Below are positions 29,818 to 43,100 of a stretch of 64,000 bases of DNA, piece by piece (position 1 is the stretch's first letter; the number at the start of each line of letters is the position of its first letter). The position numbers were made by a program, and so were the translations under genes. A model generated the notes under the pieces. The model was given only the letters and a program-made list of their open reading frames with translations. It was not told the DNA's origin and made no database searches. This DNA is from Telmatactis stephensoni (taxonomy: Eukaryota > Cnidaria > Anthozoa > Actiniaria > Isophelliidae): positions 372,001-436,000 of the forward strand of contig JALIZF010001869.1 in the NCBI GenBank assembly GCA_029948255.1. Direction: 5' to 3'.

Positions 29818-32476
29818 ATGAAGTTAGCAGTTCTTTTCATGTTCCTCATCTTTTTGAATCTTCTTGCATTCTGCTCCTCGAGTTGGCGTCGGCCCGACTG
29901 GTCCTGGCGTCGTCGACGATCATCGCGCCGACGAAGACGATCCCCGCCGCCGCCACCGCCCTGCCAAACTCCTGATACGTCTAGGATTTCCTACGTAAAT
30001 AAATGGAATGGAGAGTTCACGTTCACTTGTCCCACCAAAGGTAACTGGAAACTGCCAAGAACATTTTTCTTGCATGTTATTGCATTTTAATGACGACTTC
30101 CACATATTTTACTTACAACCATTAATTACATGCAATATGTTTATGACTATGCTAAATATAAATAGAACCATGTTTGAAAACTTTGCAACAATCGTAGCCA
30201 AAAGAAGTTAAGAATAGCGTAGCGAATCATAACAAAAAGAGTGCGGAGGATTCATTCGTCATCGGTACATATAGTATGATCGTGTACAGTACAGGATTCA
30301 CCAAACTCTACTGTATCTTGAGAAAGGACTACGGAGGGGGAATATATTGTGTTTAATTCAAAATCATATAGGCGCGTGACATCGGCACTTTGCGATCGAC
30401 TCCTCCAAATATAGTTAATAATGGCCATAAAACTGTCTAAAAGCACCTGAAAAAAGCTTTTATTTAACTAATATAATAACTTTTTGGGGGTTGGGGGCTT
30501 ATGTTCGGGCTTATTTTCTGAATTTTAAGGTATGCATCCTTTTATTAAATATCAGTCATATCAGTATGCTTTTTGAATTCTTGTGATTATCATGCATACA
30601 TATATATATGTGCATGGTAATTACAAGGATTCAAAAAGCAAGTTAAATAAAAGCTTTTTTCAGGTGCTATTAGACAGTTATATTAGTAATATATTACCGA
30701 TGCTTATCATTATTAGATCTCTTTATTAATATATTGATTTGAAAACAGGACAATCTATCACCCATGTTCAGTCAGTGTTTAGTAGCTGCCATCGTGACCG
30801 TGTGTTCAAGTTCGAGTGCGCAAATAACAAGGCACTGGCCATGGGTAACTGGAAACAAGGTATCACTTGCAACTGGTCAGGGTACGAAAACCACTTTGAT
30901 GATCTTCTCAATTTCAAGTGCCAGAATAATGGCTTTCTCACAGGTGTTGGCAGCACACATAGCAACCGCCATAAAGACAGGTAAGACAGAACTCATTGTC
31001 ATATCCTCTAATTGTTCAGTGTGAAGTCACATGAGGTCAGTGTAAAAACTTTCGTAGGACTCACAAGCTATACTTTCGCAATTTCATTGCATGACTACGC
31101 TTTTCCTCTTCCTTTTATGAAATGATCAGCACATCCAGTAGACTGATTCAAATGGCCTTTGCACTTTTATCGTAAATGATCGTAAATGACCGAATAAGCC
31201 CCACGTACTGATAATTTTCATGGTCAATTTTTGAATAAGCCCCCTCCCGTCTCCCCTATATATACTTTGAGTCACAAAATTTAGTACACTGAACTGCAGT
31301 CCACAAAGCATATATTGTGTTACAGAACGTAGTTGTGTTTCAAAAGGAATTTGAAAGATGCACGCATACATTATTTCATATCTATTTCACAATTTGAATA
31401 TAGTTTACTCCTCAGTGTTCGTAACTTACAATCTCGTAAATCCAAAATCTTGTTTGGTTTTACCGAAAATTTAAAACTATTTTACTCATTTTCAAAAGCC
31501 AGAACCTCTTAATTAATATGCAATATCTTTTATTTTGGCAAATTTATTTGTAAAAACTGAAATTCAATATGTTTAATACACCAATTTCCATACATCGATT
31601 CAGTGGTCACACACAAGGCATCCAAGTGAGGCTTCAGGGTACAAATTGGAATAATCCTTTGTGTACCCTGGAGCCTCGCTTCAATTGCTTTGTATGTGAC
31701 CGCTGAACCAATGTATGGAAAATATGGTTAATAGTCCTGGATGGCTTTGTGAAACAGGGACCCAGTGCTATATGTGTTTCATGGTTGTTTCTTTATTCAT
31801 AGGCAATTCAAATTTCAATGTTGTCATAACCAATACTATTTAACCTATAACTGCGACAAGAACAAGAATTATGTTAACAAATTTAAAGGGCCCTTGAGCT
31901 TTCGCACTGCCAAAGATCGCTACTTGGTTGGAGCAATGAGTGTCCATCGTAACGCATATGAGTAAGTAGGAATCAATAATTGAAAATATTAAAAGTTATT
32001 TGACTTGGCGATCTATTTTAAAAAGGAGCCCTGTTTTAAACTAAAGATGGAAGTAAATACATGAATTTGGTTTTGTGCACGACTGAGTGGTTGGATAAGA
32101 ATGAAAGAACGAATGAATGATTGAATGAACCAGTACGAACTAATATATAAATGATGAATGGATGAAAGAACGAAGACGATAAATGGAAGAATGAATGGAC
32201 ATGCAGACGAGTGAGTGAAGTTGATGAATGAATGAATGAATGAATGAATGAATGAATGAATGAATGAATGGATGAATGAATGAATGGATGGACGGATGGA
32301 TAGATGGATGGATGGATACATGGATGGATGGATGGATCAAAAAATGGTTGGATCATGGATTAACCTGTAACTCTAATAACTCTAATTTCAGAGATCGTCG
32401 CTGGTTGTTCTATTACTGCGAAGTTTATGGTCCCCTCCCTACACCTCTTAAGAACAAATCTAAAATAAAGTCTTGA
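29818..32476 (+). CDS. dermatopontin-like secreted matrix protein
   Basis: Extracellular matrix or hemolymph-type protein of the dermatopontin family. Four exons join in phase: 29818-30040, 30749-30980, 31803-31961, 32392-32476, giving 699 bases or 232 residues. Residues 1-21 are a signal peptide ([17 protein letters not shown]). A short Arg/Trp-rich stretch ([11 protein letters not shown]) then [14 protein letters not shown] precede the domain. The family pattern follows: WNGEFTFTC, then [31 protein letters not shown], the tyrosine- and cysteine-rich FKFQCC, and the closing RRWLFYYC. Paired cysteines are consistent with the family. The basic Arg/Pro insert is unusual for dermatopontin and might bind acidic mineral or glycosaminoglycan (inference). 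Function in this species unknown. Confidence 0.85.
30432..30679. repeat. foldback element in intron 1 of the dermatopontin-like gene
   Basis: ACTGTCTAAAAGCACCTGAAAAAAGC at the left pairs with GCTTTTTTCAGGTGCTATTAGACAGT at the right; a second inner palindrome is centred on CATACATATATATATGTGCATG. Confidence 0.75.
31586..31721. repeat. foldback element in intron 2
   Basis: TTCCATACAT and ATGTATGGAA ends, with arms such as GGTCACACACAAGG / CTTTGTATGTGACC and GAGGCTTCAGGGTAC / GTACCCTGGAGCCTC. Related in layout to 62086-62192. Confidence 0.7.
32222..32336. repeat. (GAAT)n then (GGAT)n microsatellite in intron 3
   Basis: GAATGAAT units pass into GGATGGAT units just before the last exon. The minus-strand open frames across it (Ile-His-Pro-Ser repeats) are artefacts. 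Confidence 0.9.
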
Positions 32477-32799
32477 GCAAAAGAGATAAATTGATGCATA
32501 AATCAAAGTGATAGATACCATACAATGGCATGAAAAGAATAAGATTAATAAGTAAAACATGATAAACAAGATAATTAAACCTGATATGGAAAGCATCAAC
32601 ATTAAAAAGTATCAAAACTACTTCACTGCATGCTTTGTATTGTTTAATTCTGATATAATCATGCAGTTTGTTTCTCTTCAATCACCCTCGCTAGCTGTCA
32701 TCCTCTTGTCATTCATTCACTAACCTGCATGGCTAGGGTTGTGGGTTAGTGAATGAGAGATCAATTATATCAATCTGATTAATATTATATGTGCAGGCT

Positions 32800-33165
32800 C
32801 GTTTTGATCCCGGGGGCGGGGGTCTCCATTGTAAAATGATCGGGTATGCTCGTCGTATCTATTAGGGGTAAAAATCAACGATCTGGTATCTTTTAGTTTT
32901 AGGGTATCAAAAGAGCCCATCGCTTATTATTTTGTTCTCAAATGGAAAAAAATTGCCCAATAAAAGCGTGTCGACCGTTCAATTTTATGTTTATCATAAT
33001 AATGTTCATTAGCTTGTTATCGCTGGTATCTCTTAGGGGTTAAAAATCGTCCAGTCACGCCCTTCTTAATAGACTTCCGGTATCTTTCAGGGGTATTTCT
33101 TAAAATTTCCGACGAGCATACCCGATCCTTTTGCAGTGGAGTCCCCACCCCCCGGAGTTTTGATG
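32800..33165. mobile_element. TIR element with TAGGGGTA subrepeats
   Basis: The left end TTTTGATCCCGGGGGCGGGGGTCTCC and right end GGAGTCCCCACCCCCCGGAGTTTTGA are inverted, as are ATCGGGTATGCTCGTCG and CGACGAGCATACCCGAT. The inside holds TCTTAGGGGTA-like units. A related element is at 47056-47398. Confidence 0.7.
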
Positions 33166-33187
33166 AAAAAGCAGGGGCCCTAAAAAT

Positions 33188-33212
33188 CATTATATAATAA
33201 TAATAATAATAA
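33188..33212. repeat. (AAT)n microsatellite
   Basis: Short run of ATA/AAT units following the TIR element. Confidence 0.8.
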
Positions 33213-33544
33213 TACGTAACAGACACCGCTTTGAAGTGTTATGAGGATAAAGGAACCATTGAGAATATCGTACACTGCATGGTTTATACTGACTGAAATA
33301 TGTTATTTATTGTTTTTGGAGATATTTGATGATACAGGTCATAATTTCACTGCAACACAACCCCACACGTCTAATTCGAGTGCCTTAGATGATAACTGTT
33401 TAGACAGGAGCAAGTGTGGTTTAGTTCGTTAGTGTGCGGCGTCCCGAGCGAGAGTACAGTCCGATTTCCAGTCACCTCACACACTTATTTGGACTTCTTT
33501 CCATTCTGTGTAGTTTTAATTAGCTTTAAACCGGAACACTGCAG

Positions 33545-33720
33545 ATGAATGAATGAATGAATGAATGAATCACTTTTATTTGAACACGGTAGTTCCTTAA
33601 GTTGGTACACTTCTTTACAAGGAAGCCGTAATATGGTAATATAGAAAATCCATTCAATGAAATATTCTATGTGATATGTACATTATATGTATATTAATTT
33701 CCATTAATAAAAAAAATGAT
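33545..33720 (-). mobile_element. probable LINE 3' tail
   Basis: On the minus strand the sequence ends GTGTTCAAATAAAAGTGATTC and then (ATTC)n, the poly(A)-signal-plus-microsatellite ending usual for CR1/L2-like LINE tails. No coding part remains. Confidence 0.4.
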
Positions 33721-33843
33721 ACTTTAAGAATTTAAAATTAATGTAATACAATTAATCATGCATTCGAATTCAAGAAAATTCAGATAAAAATATCGTGGAA
33801 AAATCTATATGAATGTTAGTTGATGTTTCTGACGTTAATGATG

Positions 33844-33848
<5 letters not shown>

Positions 33849-33893
<45 letters not shown>
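33849..33893. repeat. (GA)n microsatellite
   Basis: About 20 GA units followed by a purine-rich tract to about 33920. Confidence 0.9.
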
Positions 33894-34121
33894 GAGGAGA
33901 GGGAGGAGGGGGTGGGGCTAAAATGAGCGCACCGTCGGTCTCAAGTTTAAGTCAGAGTGGTGACTATTACGGGTTCCTGACGTAAAATAAGGTCCTTTAC
34001 CTTTTATACCTCAACCTCATCTCTTAGTTCTAGTTAGGAGACGTACAGATATGCAGATGTCAATAAAAACCTAAACAAACTAGACCTCATAATTTACACA
34101 GATGTTTCTCCATCTTCTTTC

Positions 34122-37100
34122 TCAAACGCCTGCCGAATGTCCACCTTTTCTCGGATCTGACTTGCCCCACAATAGTCCATCGTTACCCCTAGCAACAGCT
34201 TGCACAACACCAATAAAGTTCGAGGTGTTTTCCAACTCATGACCAAGCTTTTTAAGGCCATTAATAACATCTTGAGGCATTGGACAGCATTTCTCTACCA
34301 AGGCGGTCATGGGAATCAGCTGATGGTGGATCCTGGGATCTTCTACTGACTGAGGTAGTGTACGCCCAAACCAGAGATAATTCATTAGAGTCTAGGGAAA
34401 AAATAGAACAGAGAGTAGTATAATAACACTGTTCGACTAGCGGCACTTGGTAGAGCATTGCAAGTTCTAGATATAGGTTTGTCCCATACGTCAAGGATAT
34501 CGAAAAAAACAACAACAACATACAACAATAACAACAGCAACAACAAAAACAAAAACAAAAGAACAAACAAACAAACCAACAAACAAAAACAAAAAATAAA
34601 AACAGGTTTGCCTTCATAACCATGATTTATTTCAATTCGTTCATCTGTAATCTAGCTACTTGATAACTAAAATGAATAAATAAATAAATTAGGAGTAGAG
34701 TACAAACACTAAAAGTGTGCAAAACTTTGCACTATTTACTACTAAACAGTGGTAATTAAACAATAGAAAACAATAGAATTAGCATAATTTAGTGCTATTT
34801 CAGGCTCGTAACATGGTATATTTTTGTCTCATTGATCCTGGGTTTTTACGGAAATTTTGATCCCTGAGCCCTATTTTTTAGAAATTTTTGATCCCTGATC
34901 CTTGGTGCAAAAAACTGAGCTGATCCCTGATCCTGACCCAATGTCCCTGATCCTCGATCCCACCCATTTGATCCCTGAGCCCTGGCCTCTGATCCCTGAT
35001 CCGGGCCATGATTTGGGGCTTGATCCCTGATCTCATATACCATGTTACGAGCCTGCTATTTAGTACTATTTATGTTGCACACTTTTAGTGTTTGTACTCT
35101 ACCTCATCACCCTTCCTTGCAGCTAAGTGCTGAATTGCAAAGGGCGCAGCTCAACGTGATCGAGTCGAAGGTTTACAAGGGCGCTTTCATTACAAACAAT
35201 TGAACAATCACACATTTACATACAAATTTACATACACATACACGTAGCAGCCACCATACGACCCATGTCTGATCACGGAGCACAGCTTAGATCGAAACTA
35301 GTTCGTTTTTACTGAGGGAGGAAAAACCGGAGAACCCGGAGAAAAAACCCTCGAAGCAAGGGAGAGAACGAACAAGAAACTCAAGCCACATGTGATGCCC
35401 CGTCCGGGGATCGAACGAGGGACCACAGCGGTGACAGACCGGCGCTCTCACCGCTCGGCCACCCTTGCTTCCCATAAACTAATGATTTATCAGTCAGGCT
35501 AAGTGTAGCCGATCTAATCTAAGTGTAGCCATTCAGTTTAGATCCCTATCAGCGATATACCAAACTAAGCCAAAACCATTGAAGCTTTCAAACCACAAGG
35601 CTGAGCCGCTAGTACAGGTAAATGTTATTTTTCCGAGGAGTGCCAAAGTTTGCTAGCGACATAATGTACCCCGACAAGATTCAATTGTAGTACGTGAACA
35701 AGTCCGTTGAGAACTGTTCACTACATCCTTGGAGACTCAGGGCGATCCCTTTCGCTTGGCTTCACCCGCCTCCTCCTCCCTTTGCCTGGGCTCCCCAGGT
35801 TGCGTTCACCATAAATTATTAATTATGGTCGCTCCGTCACCCTTCCCCTTACCAAAGCTGTTGACGTTATTATAGTCATTCCTCCAGCAGCACCAGCCAC
35901 AACACGAACACAGCCATTTTTGTCAACAAAGATTGATGGAGTAGACGCAGAAAGTGGTCGTTTTCCGGGTTCTATGAAGTTAGCAGGAGAAGCCAGTGTG
36001 AAGTGGTCTTTGACGAGCTTTTCTGGATCGGTAGTAAAATCATTCATTTGGCTGTTCATGATAATCCCTGTAGTAGGACTACGATATCCACAGCCGAAAC
36101 TGAAATTATAACAAAGCGCTTACGAACCAGGCAACTACTCTCTATTGCTCTGCAACAATTTCAACTTTCTCATGCACGTAAGAATGGGGCATGGAGCTCC
36201 CTTAATCAAGAAGTGTTATCAGGGAAGAAATGAATTTAATTGCCCTTAACCCCGGCCTGATTGGATTTGAACATTTCAGAAGATTGCATTCCATGTAAAT
36301 AGTTGACTAGTGCAATATTTTCTCATTTGAGCTCTATACTCGTGATCACGAATTTATGCTAATTAGATGACGTCTACCAAGGAGTTAGCAATATTTGTTT
36401 GACGCTTTAGAAGTGCGGTCATACTGATATCCAGGGACGCACTCAATAAATCCTTTATATACAAACAAAATAAAATATTGATGCGTTAAAAAGATGTTTC
36501 TTTCACACCAAAGGCCTTTTTGTATATTAAATGATTTCTTAATTATTTATTTATTATTCTTCATTTCTGTTATTAATTAGCATATGTCAAGTTTAAATTG
36601 CCGCAACTCACCAGCGCCATGCTCAAACTATAAGAAATGTTGTTTCAGACGTCATATATACACATAGTGGGGAATATATACTGTTAATTTGAGGGAATTA
36701 AGGGGTCCGCTAGGGTCGCACTTCAAGTGAGTACCTCGATATGAGTATGAATGTAACTAGGCTTCAGTCGATTATTGAACGAGGAAATTAAACGAAATTA
36801 AATTTAAAATGTTATCTAAGGGTTTGTATAAAGGTATTAGATGATCAACTCTTGTGCAAAAATAACTGGAATTAAGGAATCCAAAATTCAGTAGAGGGGA
36901 AACCACAGTTATATTTCATTCACAGTACTGATTTCTCCTGTGTCAAGATGTCATGCGTTTTTGCCAACATCGATTTGCTGCTGTTTCCATTTATTGAATT
37001 TCTTTTAACTACTGCTTGATTTATGGAGTTGAGATCACGTGACCTCAGAGTGCATGGATGATGATCAAACATCATTTCACTAAATTGTAACTGAGTTGTT

Positions 37101-40100
37101 TTATACACATATTCTTACTTACTAAAAGTTAATAGTCGTTGTAACTGCCACAGCATCTCCATTAGGTGCTATCAACGACATGTGAGTAGTACTGCCTTCG
37201 TGTTCAGGACTGTCAAAATATCCCCCATAATTTGAAACATTTATAAACGTCTTATTATCGTTGATTTTTAAACGAAGTGTCTCGGCAAATTGAGGATCAG
37301 TAATTTTTTCCAAAATCTGAGAATAAAAGAAAAAGCAAAGAAAAATGTGAGGGAACGTAAAGAAAACGTACGAAAACGAGGAGATACGAATTTTCAAAAA
37401 TCGAAATTTATTTGTATCTCTTGCATAACTGTAAGTATTTTCATACAAAATTTCGTTTTTTGAAAATTCGTATCTCCTTGATTTTTCAACTTATATCCTT
37501 CAAACTTCACAGTTTTACTGATTTTGATATGTTCTTTCCAGCTATGGTAATTGTTTTTAAGTTTGTGAACTTTTGGAATTACATCAGGAAAAAGCCGTTA
37601 GCATGAAATGACTGTAGCAATTCACAAAATACGTCATTTACACGGATAAGATTGCAAAATACGTCTTGGTACAGTCATATTCGCATTCAGCATGAAAAAT
37701 TAGTTTAGAATAGTTATGTTACCAGCCTCTACCCCAAAATGCCTGCAGGTATCTGATTTTTCGAAAATGCGCCTAGTCTAATGCGGGATTTTACCTTTCC
37801 CGGGCGGGATTCCGCGGGATGCGAGCTGAAAATAGAGGCGAGATACGGGAATTGCAACTGTAGTCGTAGATGGATTTCATGTTGAAAAGTTTTGGATGTA
37901 AGAATTGCGAAGGAAAGTAACAGGAATACGGCATCACAAGTTTTGTGACTGTTAATTTACCGAATCGCGAACAACTGGCTGTCGTGACTCATTCGGACGT
38001 CTATTTTCACTACTAAAAAACTCCGCAAATTCGCACCACGCGTGACTATTGATTCTTATTTCCCACGGGAATGTTTGCTTAGAATGTTCTGCATTGCCAC
38101 GCTTTCTCATTGGCCCATATAAGAGTTAATTCTGTCCATTTCGAGAGCATTTCGACAAAGTCTCCATCAAGGCCTCTTCAAAGATTTCTTCTCTTGGTTT
38201 TTCCTGGCGTCGCCGAAGCAACCTACCTCTCAACCCTTCAAGACTTTAGCTCATTCCTTCGCCTTCAACGAAATACGACAGCGAAACTAAGAACCAGTCG
38301 GTGTGGTAACAATAGAAGCAGTGCTTCCAGGAGTTAAAATGTTGTACGACTACTTCAGGTACTTTTAGTCTAAGCTTCGGTGTAATTCGTTTCGTTGTGT
38401 TTTCTCACAAATTTTATTGTATCTCTTCAGTATTTAACGTTGTTTTGGGGGACCCTGGTTCGCCTTAGCGCTTCCATAAGTTTGCTGTTTTCGTCTAAGG
38501 CTATTTCATTCGCATTCATATTCGCGCTCGTTGCAAAGTTTACTTCAGTGAATTCCGGGCGCCATCTCCTCCCTCGGGATTTATTTTCATAAAATTGTGG
38601 ATTCGTTACTTTATGCTCGCACCTTGCTTCGTTTAGGTATTTTTACCACGGCATACGCTTTTAGTTCTGTTTTTTCTAGTAAGCGTTTTTCTAGTATGGC
38701 TTCTTATTTATTCAGTTTGTTCCATGTAGTTTATCTTATGCTCGTGCTCGTGCAACCCTAGCAAATTGCGGATAAATTTTTTGGGTTAACGGTAAATTAT
38801 TAGCCGTCTATATCACTTCGTTTGGTGTAGCCACGTGCCACGACTCTGCAAAATTCCTCGGGTCACAGGTTGTCTGTTTGTTTGGTTGTTTTATTTCTCG
38901 TTTAAAAGTATTCCATTATAATTACAATTAATAGTTTGTTTTAAAGAAATAAATATAAACACATTTATCTCAGCGTAGCTCCATGTAAGCACATCAATTT
39001 AATTTTGCTAACCATCGGAAAGTGATTTTGTCTGGCTAGTGCGTGACGGAATAGTTGGTAAATCTCCCCTACAGAGAATTCATTTATGTATCGGCCTAAT
39101 GAATACGAGACCATGTGTCGGCATAGTGATTTGGCCGTGTGTCGGCATAGTGATTTGGCCGTGTGTCGGCTTAGTAAATATGGCCTTGTGTCGGCACAGT
39201 AATGTGACCGTGTGTCGGCAAGCTCGGCATCCAAAAGTAATTGGTCACGTGTAGATAAAGTAGCCGTGGCTCGGCAGTGTAGCCATATGTTGGCAGGATA
39301 GCCGTGTGTCGGTAAGTTTGGCGTCCAAAAGTGACTTGATTACGTGTATATAAAGTAGCCGTGTGTCAGCAGGTTTGGCATCCAAAAGTGAATCGGTCAC
39401 GCGTAATAAAGTAGCCGTGTGTCGGCAGTTAGCTATATGTTTGCAAAGTAGCCGCGTGTCGGCAACGTAAATATGGCCGTGTGTCGGCATAGAAAAGATG
39501 GCTGTGTGTCTTCCTAGTGAATATGGCCCTGTGTCGGCATAATTTTAGTCAATATGGCCCTGTGTCGGCATAGCAAATGTGGCCGTGTGTCAGCATAGTA
39601 AATATGGCCGTGTGTCGGCATAGTAAATATGGCCGTGTGTCGGCATAGTAAATATGGCCGTGTGTCGGCATAGTAAATATGGCCGTGTGTCGGTATAGAA
39701 AAGATACCTTTGTGTCTTCCTAGTGAATATGGCCGTGTGTCGGCATAGTTCAATAGTTTGTTCTCTAAGTGATCATAGTATGCTTTTCTCCTTGGCCTTC
39801 TTGAGCTTTCCTCGCTTCGCTGGTATCGCTTGACAATTTCTCTCGGGTTCAAAGCGGTGTAACTCATTTATAGCCATGGCTGCCAATTGAAGATACTTGA
39901 AGATAACTTTCCGGTCTCGAACATTAAGTTTTTCTTTTCCGCTTGATTTGTTTTTTCTTGGCCTGGGACTCTCTCTCCACTTTTTCCGCCGCGACCAGAA
40001 GGGTAAACTAAACTTTCACCCTATAACTTGCCTTTGGGCGGGTTCCTGGTCCGGTTGGATGGTGGGGGCCTTCCCTTGGTTTCTTAATTAAGACCAATTA

Positions 40101-43100
40101 ACTCCTCAGTACCAAAGTATTATTTTGTCAGAAGTGCACATCTACGAAATTTCCACAAAACAGTATTGCGCACGAGGAGTTCCAAAGTCGTTTGTTTCTA
40201 ATTTAGTTTTCTTTCACTTCTAAGCCTATTCGGATACTTCTCTAATAGTCCGAACATTGTAGTGCTTAAAATTCAACGAACCCTTAAGGCAGTTTTTTCT
40301 TCTTTTCATAGCCCGAACCTATTTGGTAATAGCAATTCAATGATCTTAGCTTGTTCGTGGAATTCGATCTTTTCCGTTTCGAAGTCTGGTCCATTCGTTC
40401 CGTTTGTTTGTCACTTGTCCAGTATTGGAAGGAAAATATGAACCCTTGGAACTCTCAATATTTGATGTGTATACGCGTACGATATGAACTGGGAAGGTCA
40501 CCCCACTTGTCCAACCGGACCACTTTCAATCCTGCCCAAGTTGGAAACATTTCACATTTCAATTCATGCTCAAGCCGAGTAACACGACTCTCAGTACTGT
40601 GAATTGGATGATCCACGCGAATTTCGGTCACTTTAAACAATTATTTTTAAAGGCCCTCTTTGATGAAAATCGATGAAAATTGGAAACTAATTATTAATTA
40701 TATATCTGAAGATGAGGGTAGTTAAATAACTAGCTACCCTCTGCCCCAAAATCTGCATTTCAAGCTTATTATCAAAGGGAAATTTTTATATTAAGTCTCA
40801 AAAGAACAATAGGGTTGAGGAATGACGTCACTTACTTTCAACGTCAATGCTAAAATACTTGACAATTTCTATTCGTCTCGTTTGAATGTAAAGAAAATGT
40901 TGCCTTTGGTGATTGTTGGGAGTCGACATAGGTTTTACTAAGTTTCAAGTCATTTCCAATTTTAATTTATTTTCATCCAAGTACCTCTTTAAATCTTGGC
41001 CTGTTTAGACGGAGTAGTTGGTACGCCTACCTAGGAAGGAACATACTGGCTGGGTTTTCCGAAAGGTAACAATTGTGGATCTCTCGGCTTGAAAATAACT
41101 ACTTGCTGAAACTGAAGAGGGAAGCACATTTGATTTGTCTCTGACAACCTGTAAGTTTATTTTGCATATTTATGATAATGACAATGCTGCTGCCTTTGCA
41201 CGTCCCAATTGTTGACAGTGGAGCCCCCATCTCTCCCAGAATAAGTCAGTCGGGAAATCCATTACCTCGTTATTACCTCGTTTCCATACTGTGTCTTATG
41301 GTAAACATTCTCTTAGATTTCTTGGACCACAGTTATGGTCAAAATTGAGTAAGGAAGAAAGACATATAGAATCTACTAGGAGAACCACTAGGAGCATTTA
41401 AATCAATGATACGTAAAAGGGACATAACGTCCCTTCTTGAAGGATGTGGGAGAGAATGCCATTTATGCTTAAGTTAGAGTATTCTTAATTATTATATTTT
41501 TAGAGTTTATGTATTTATTCATATGTATGTATTGTTTATATATATATTATATATTTTTAGGAAATGGGTTATATATTTTAGGATAATTTTATCATATTAT
41601 TTAATTAAGTATCATATTATTTAATTATGTAGATTTTGTTATCGACTATATTTTGTTGTGTCCCCAATTAGTGCAACTTAGCGCTAGAACGATTAGACAC
41701 TTTAATAAAGATTTACTACTACTACTACTACTACTACCAATGAATACTATGCAGTCTAATTTTTCTCCTTAGTTAATCCTAAGGAGGTAGAATTCTTATC
41801 AATTGCAAAGAGGCTTTCATTTCTTTTCACTGCAGTGGCGACCATGTAATATTATCTTTGTATGCCATGTCATTTAAGAATACATAAGTAAGTGTTAGGT
41901 TACAATAAGTGGTCCAGCTAGCTCTCCTCTGTAGTTTCTCTGTAGCTCGTTTGTAGTTGCCGTGGTCTCACCAGCTCCGTTCATATGCTCGACATCTCTG
42001 AATTAAGCGTACGCCTGCATGTCGCGAAGGGCGTATGCGTTTGTATGTACAGAAATGAGTTAAGAGATTTCACGAACAGTATGAAACAACCCTTTATAGA
42101 CCTTCGGAGCGGTCACAATATATGTATAAAAAAAAATTGCTGATTGGTCATTCGACTTGCAATACCAAGAGCTCTTCGTGGAATCCTGTGTCTCGACGTC
42201 ACCTAATGGACCATCGAACTCCATTTCGGCTTACTGTTGACGATCCTTCCGACCGTCATCGATGGATACAGTGCATGCACTTTGTGCGACACCCGTTCGG
42301 TAAGGAGTGTAAGCATGCGCTGCGAAGATCCAGTCTGCAATTCGTGACAGACCACGAAATATACGAAGAAACAGTAATTTATCTCATTTGAAATCATGCT
42401 CGCTGAGTGTTAATTTTAGGAAAACTATGTTATATAGCAGGAAAACCGCAGCTAGGCAAGCACCAATCACTGAGAGGGTCCTTGAAGGCACATCTATCGA
42501 GTGGTCATTTAACTCTCCATTCGTCCATGAATAATACCTAAGAATTCAATGGAATCCCAATCAGTCTTCCATGCTATAAATTAACATGCAGCACGCATGA
42601 GTGCGAACAAGGTTTATGCAACTTGATGAGCTAGCTGGTGACTCGTACCAGGCCACAGGTCAATCCAAACGTACTTCGGTCTATGCAAATTTTTGTTTGC
42701 AATGGTGGGCTCATTAGCAAACGGATTAATGTCTGACAAATTTGAACCTGAGTCCAAAACATAAACCAGCTCATTTCTATAGGTATTCTAGGAATTTGTT
42801 AGCTCTTTGCATGTAATATTAAACGAGATACCAGCTTTTACATTTCTTGGAACGCTAGAGTGCTAGCTCTAATGAGCCTCTAATTCTCTGTGAAATCTCT
42901 CCTTTTCCAAGCCGCATCGCAAAAACTATTTTGTGCGCCAATTTGCAGGGAAAGTTAATTTTGCCATGTATTTTCAACATTCTAAGTTGATTCGGTATTA
43001 CTTCATATTAAACGAGATATCAGCTTTCCAATGTTTTGGGGACATACGCGCCAACGAGCCAATCCATCCTCTGTAAGATCTGGAGTTTCAAAGCTGCACT

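Noticed and set aside
29818..30090. Alternative reading of the Arg-rich exon as a separate 90-residue protein
   Set aside because: The donor at 30041 and in-phase exons giving the dermatopontin pattern explain it better.
32013..32356. Minus-strand open frames of Ile-His-Pro-Ser and Phe-Ile-His-Ser repeats
   Set aside because: Translations of the GAAT/GGAT microsatellite in all frames; no start context or splice signals.
34261..34623. Hydrophobic minus-strand frame rich in Leu and Phe, resembling a membrane protein
   Set aside because: Arises from the AAC/CAAA low-complexity tract; the real exon here is 34122-34391.
39105..39750. Regular repeats that could look like a CRISPR array
   Set aside because: Units are directly tandem with no unique spacers, and this is intronic animal DNA; it is a minisatellite.
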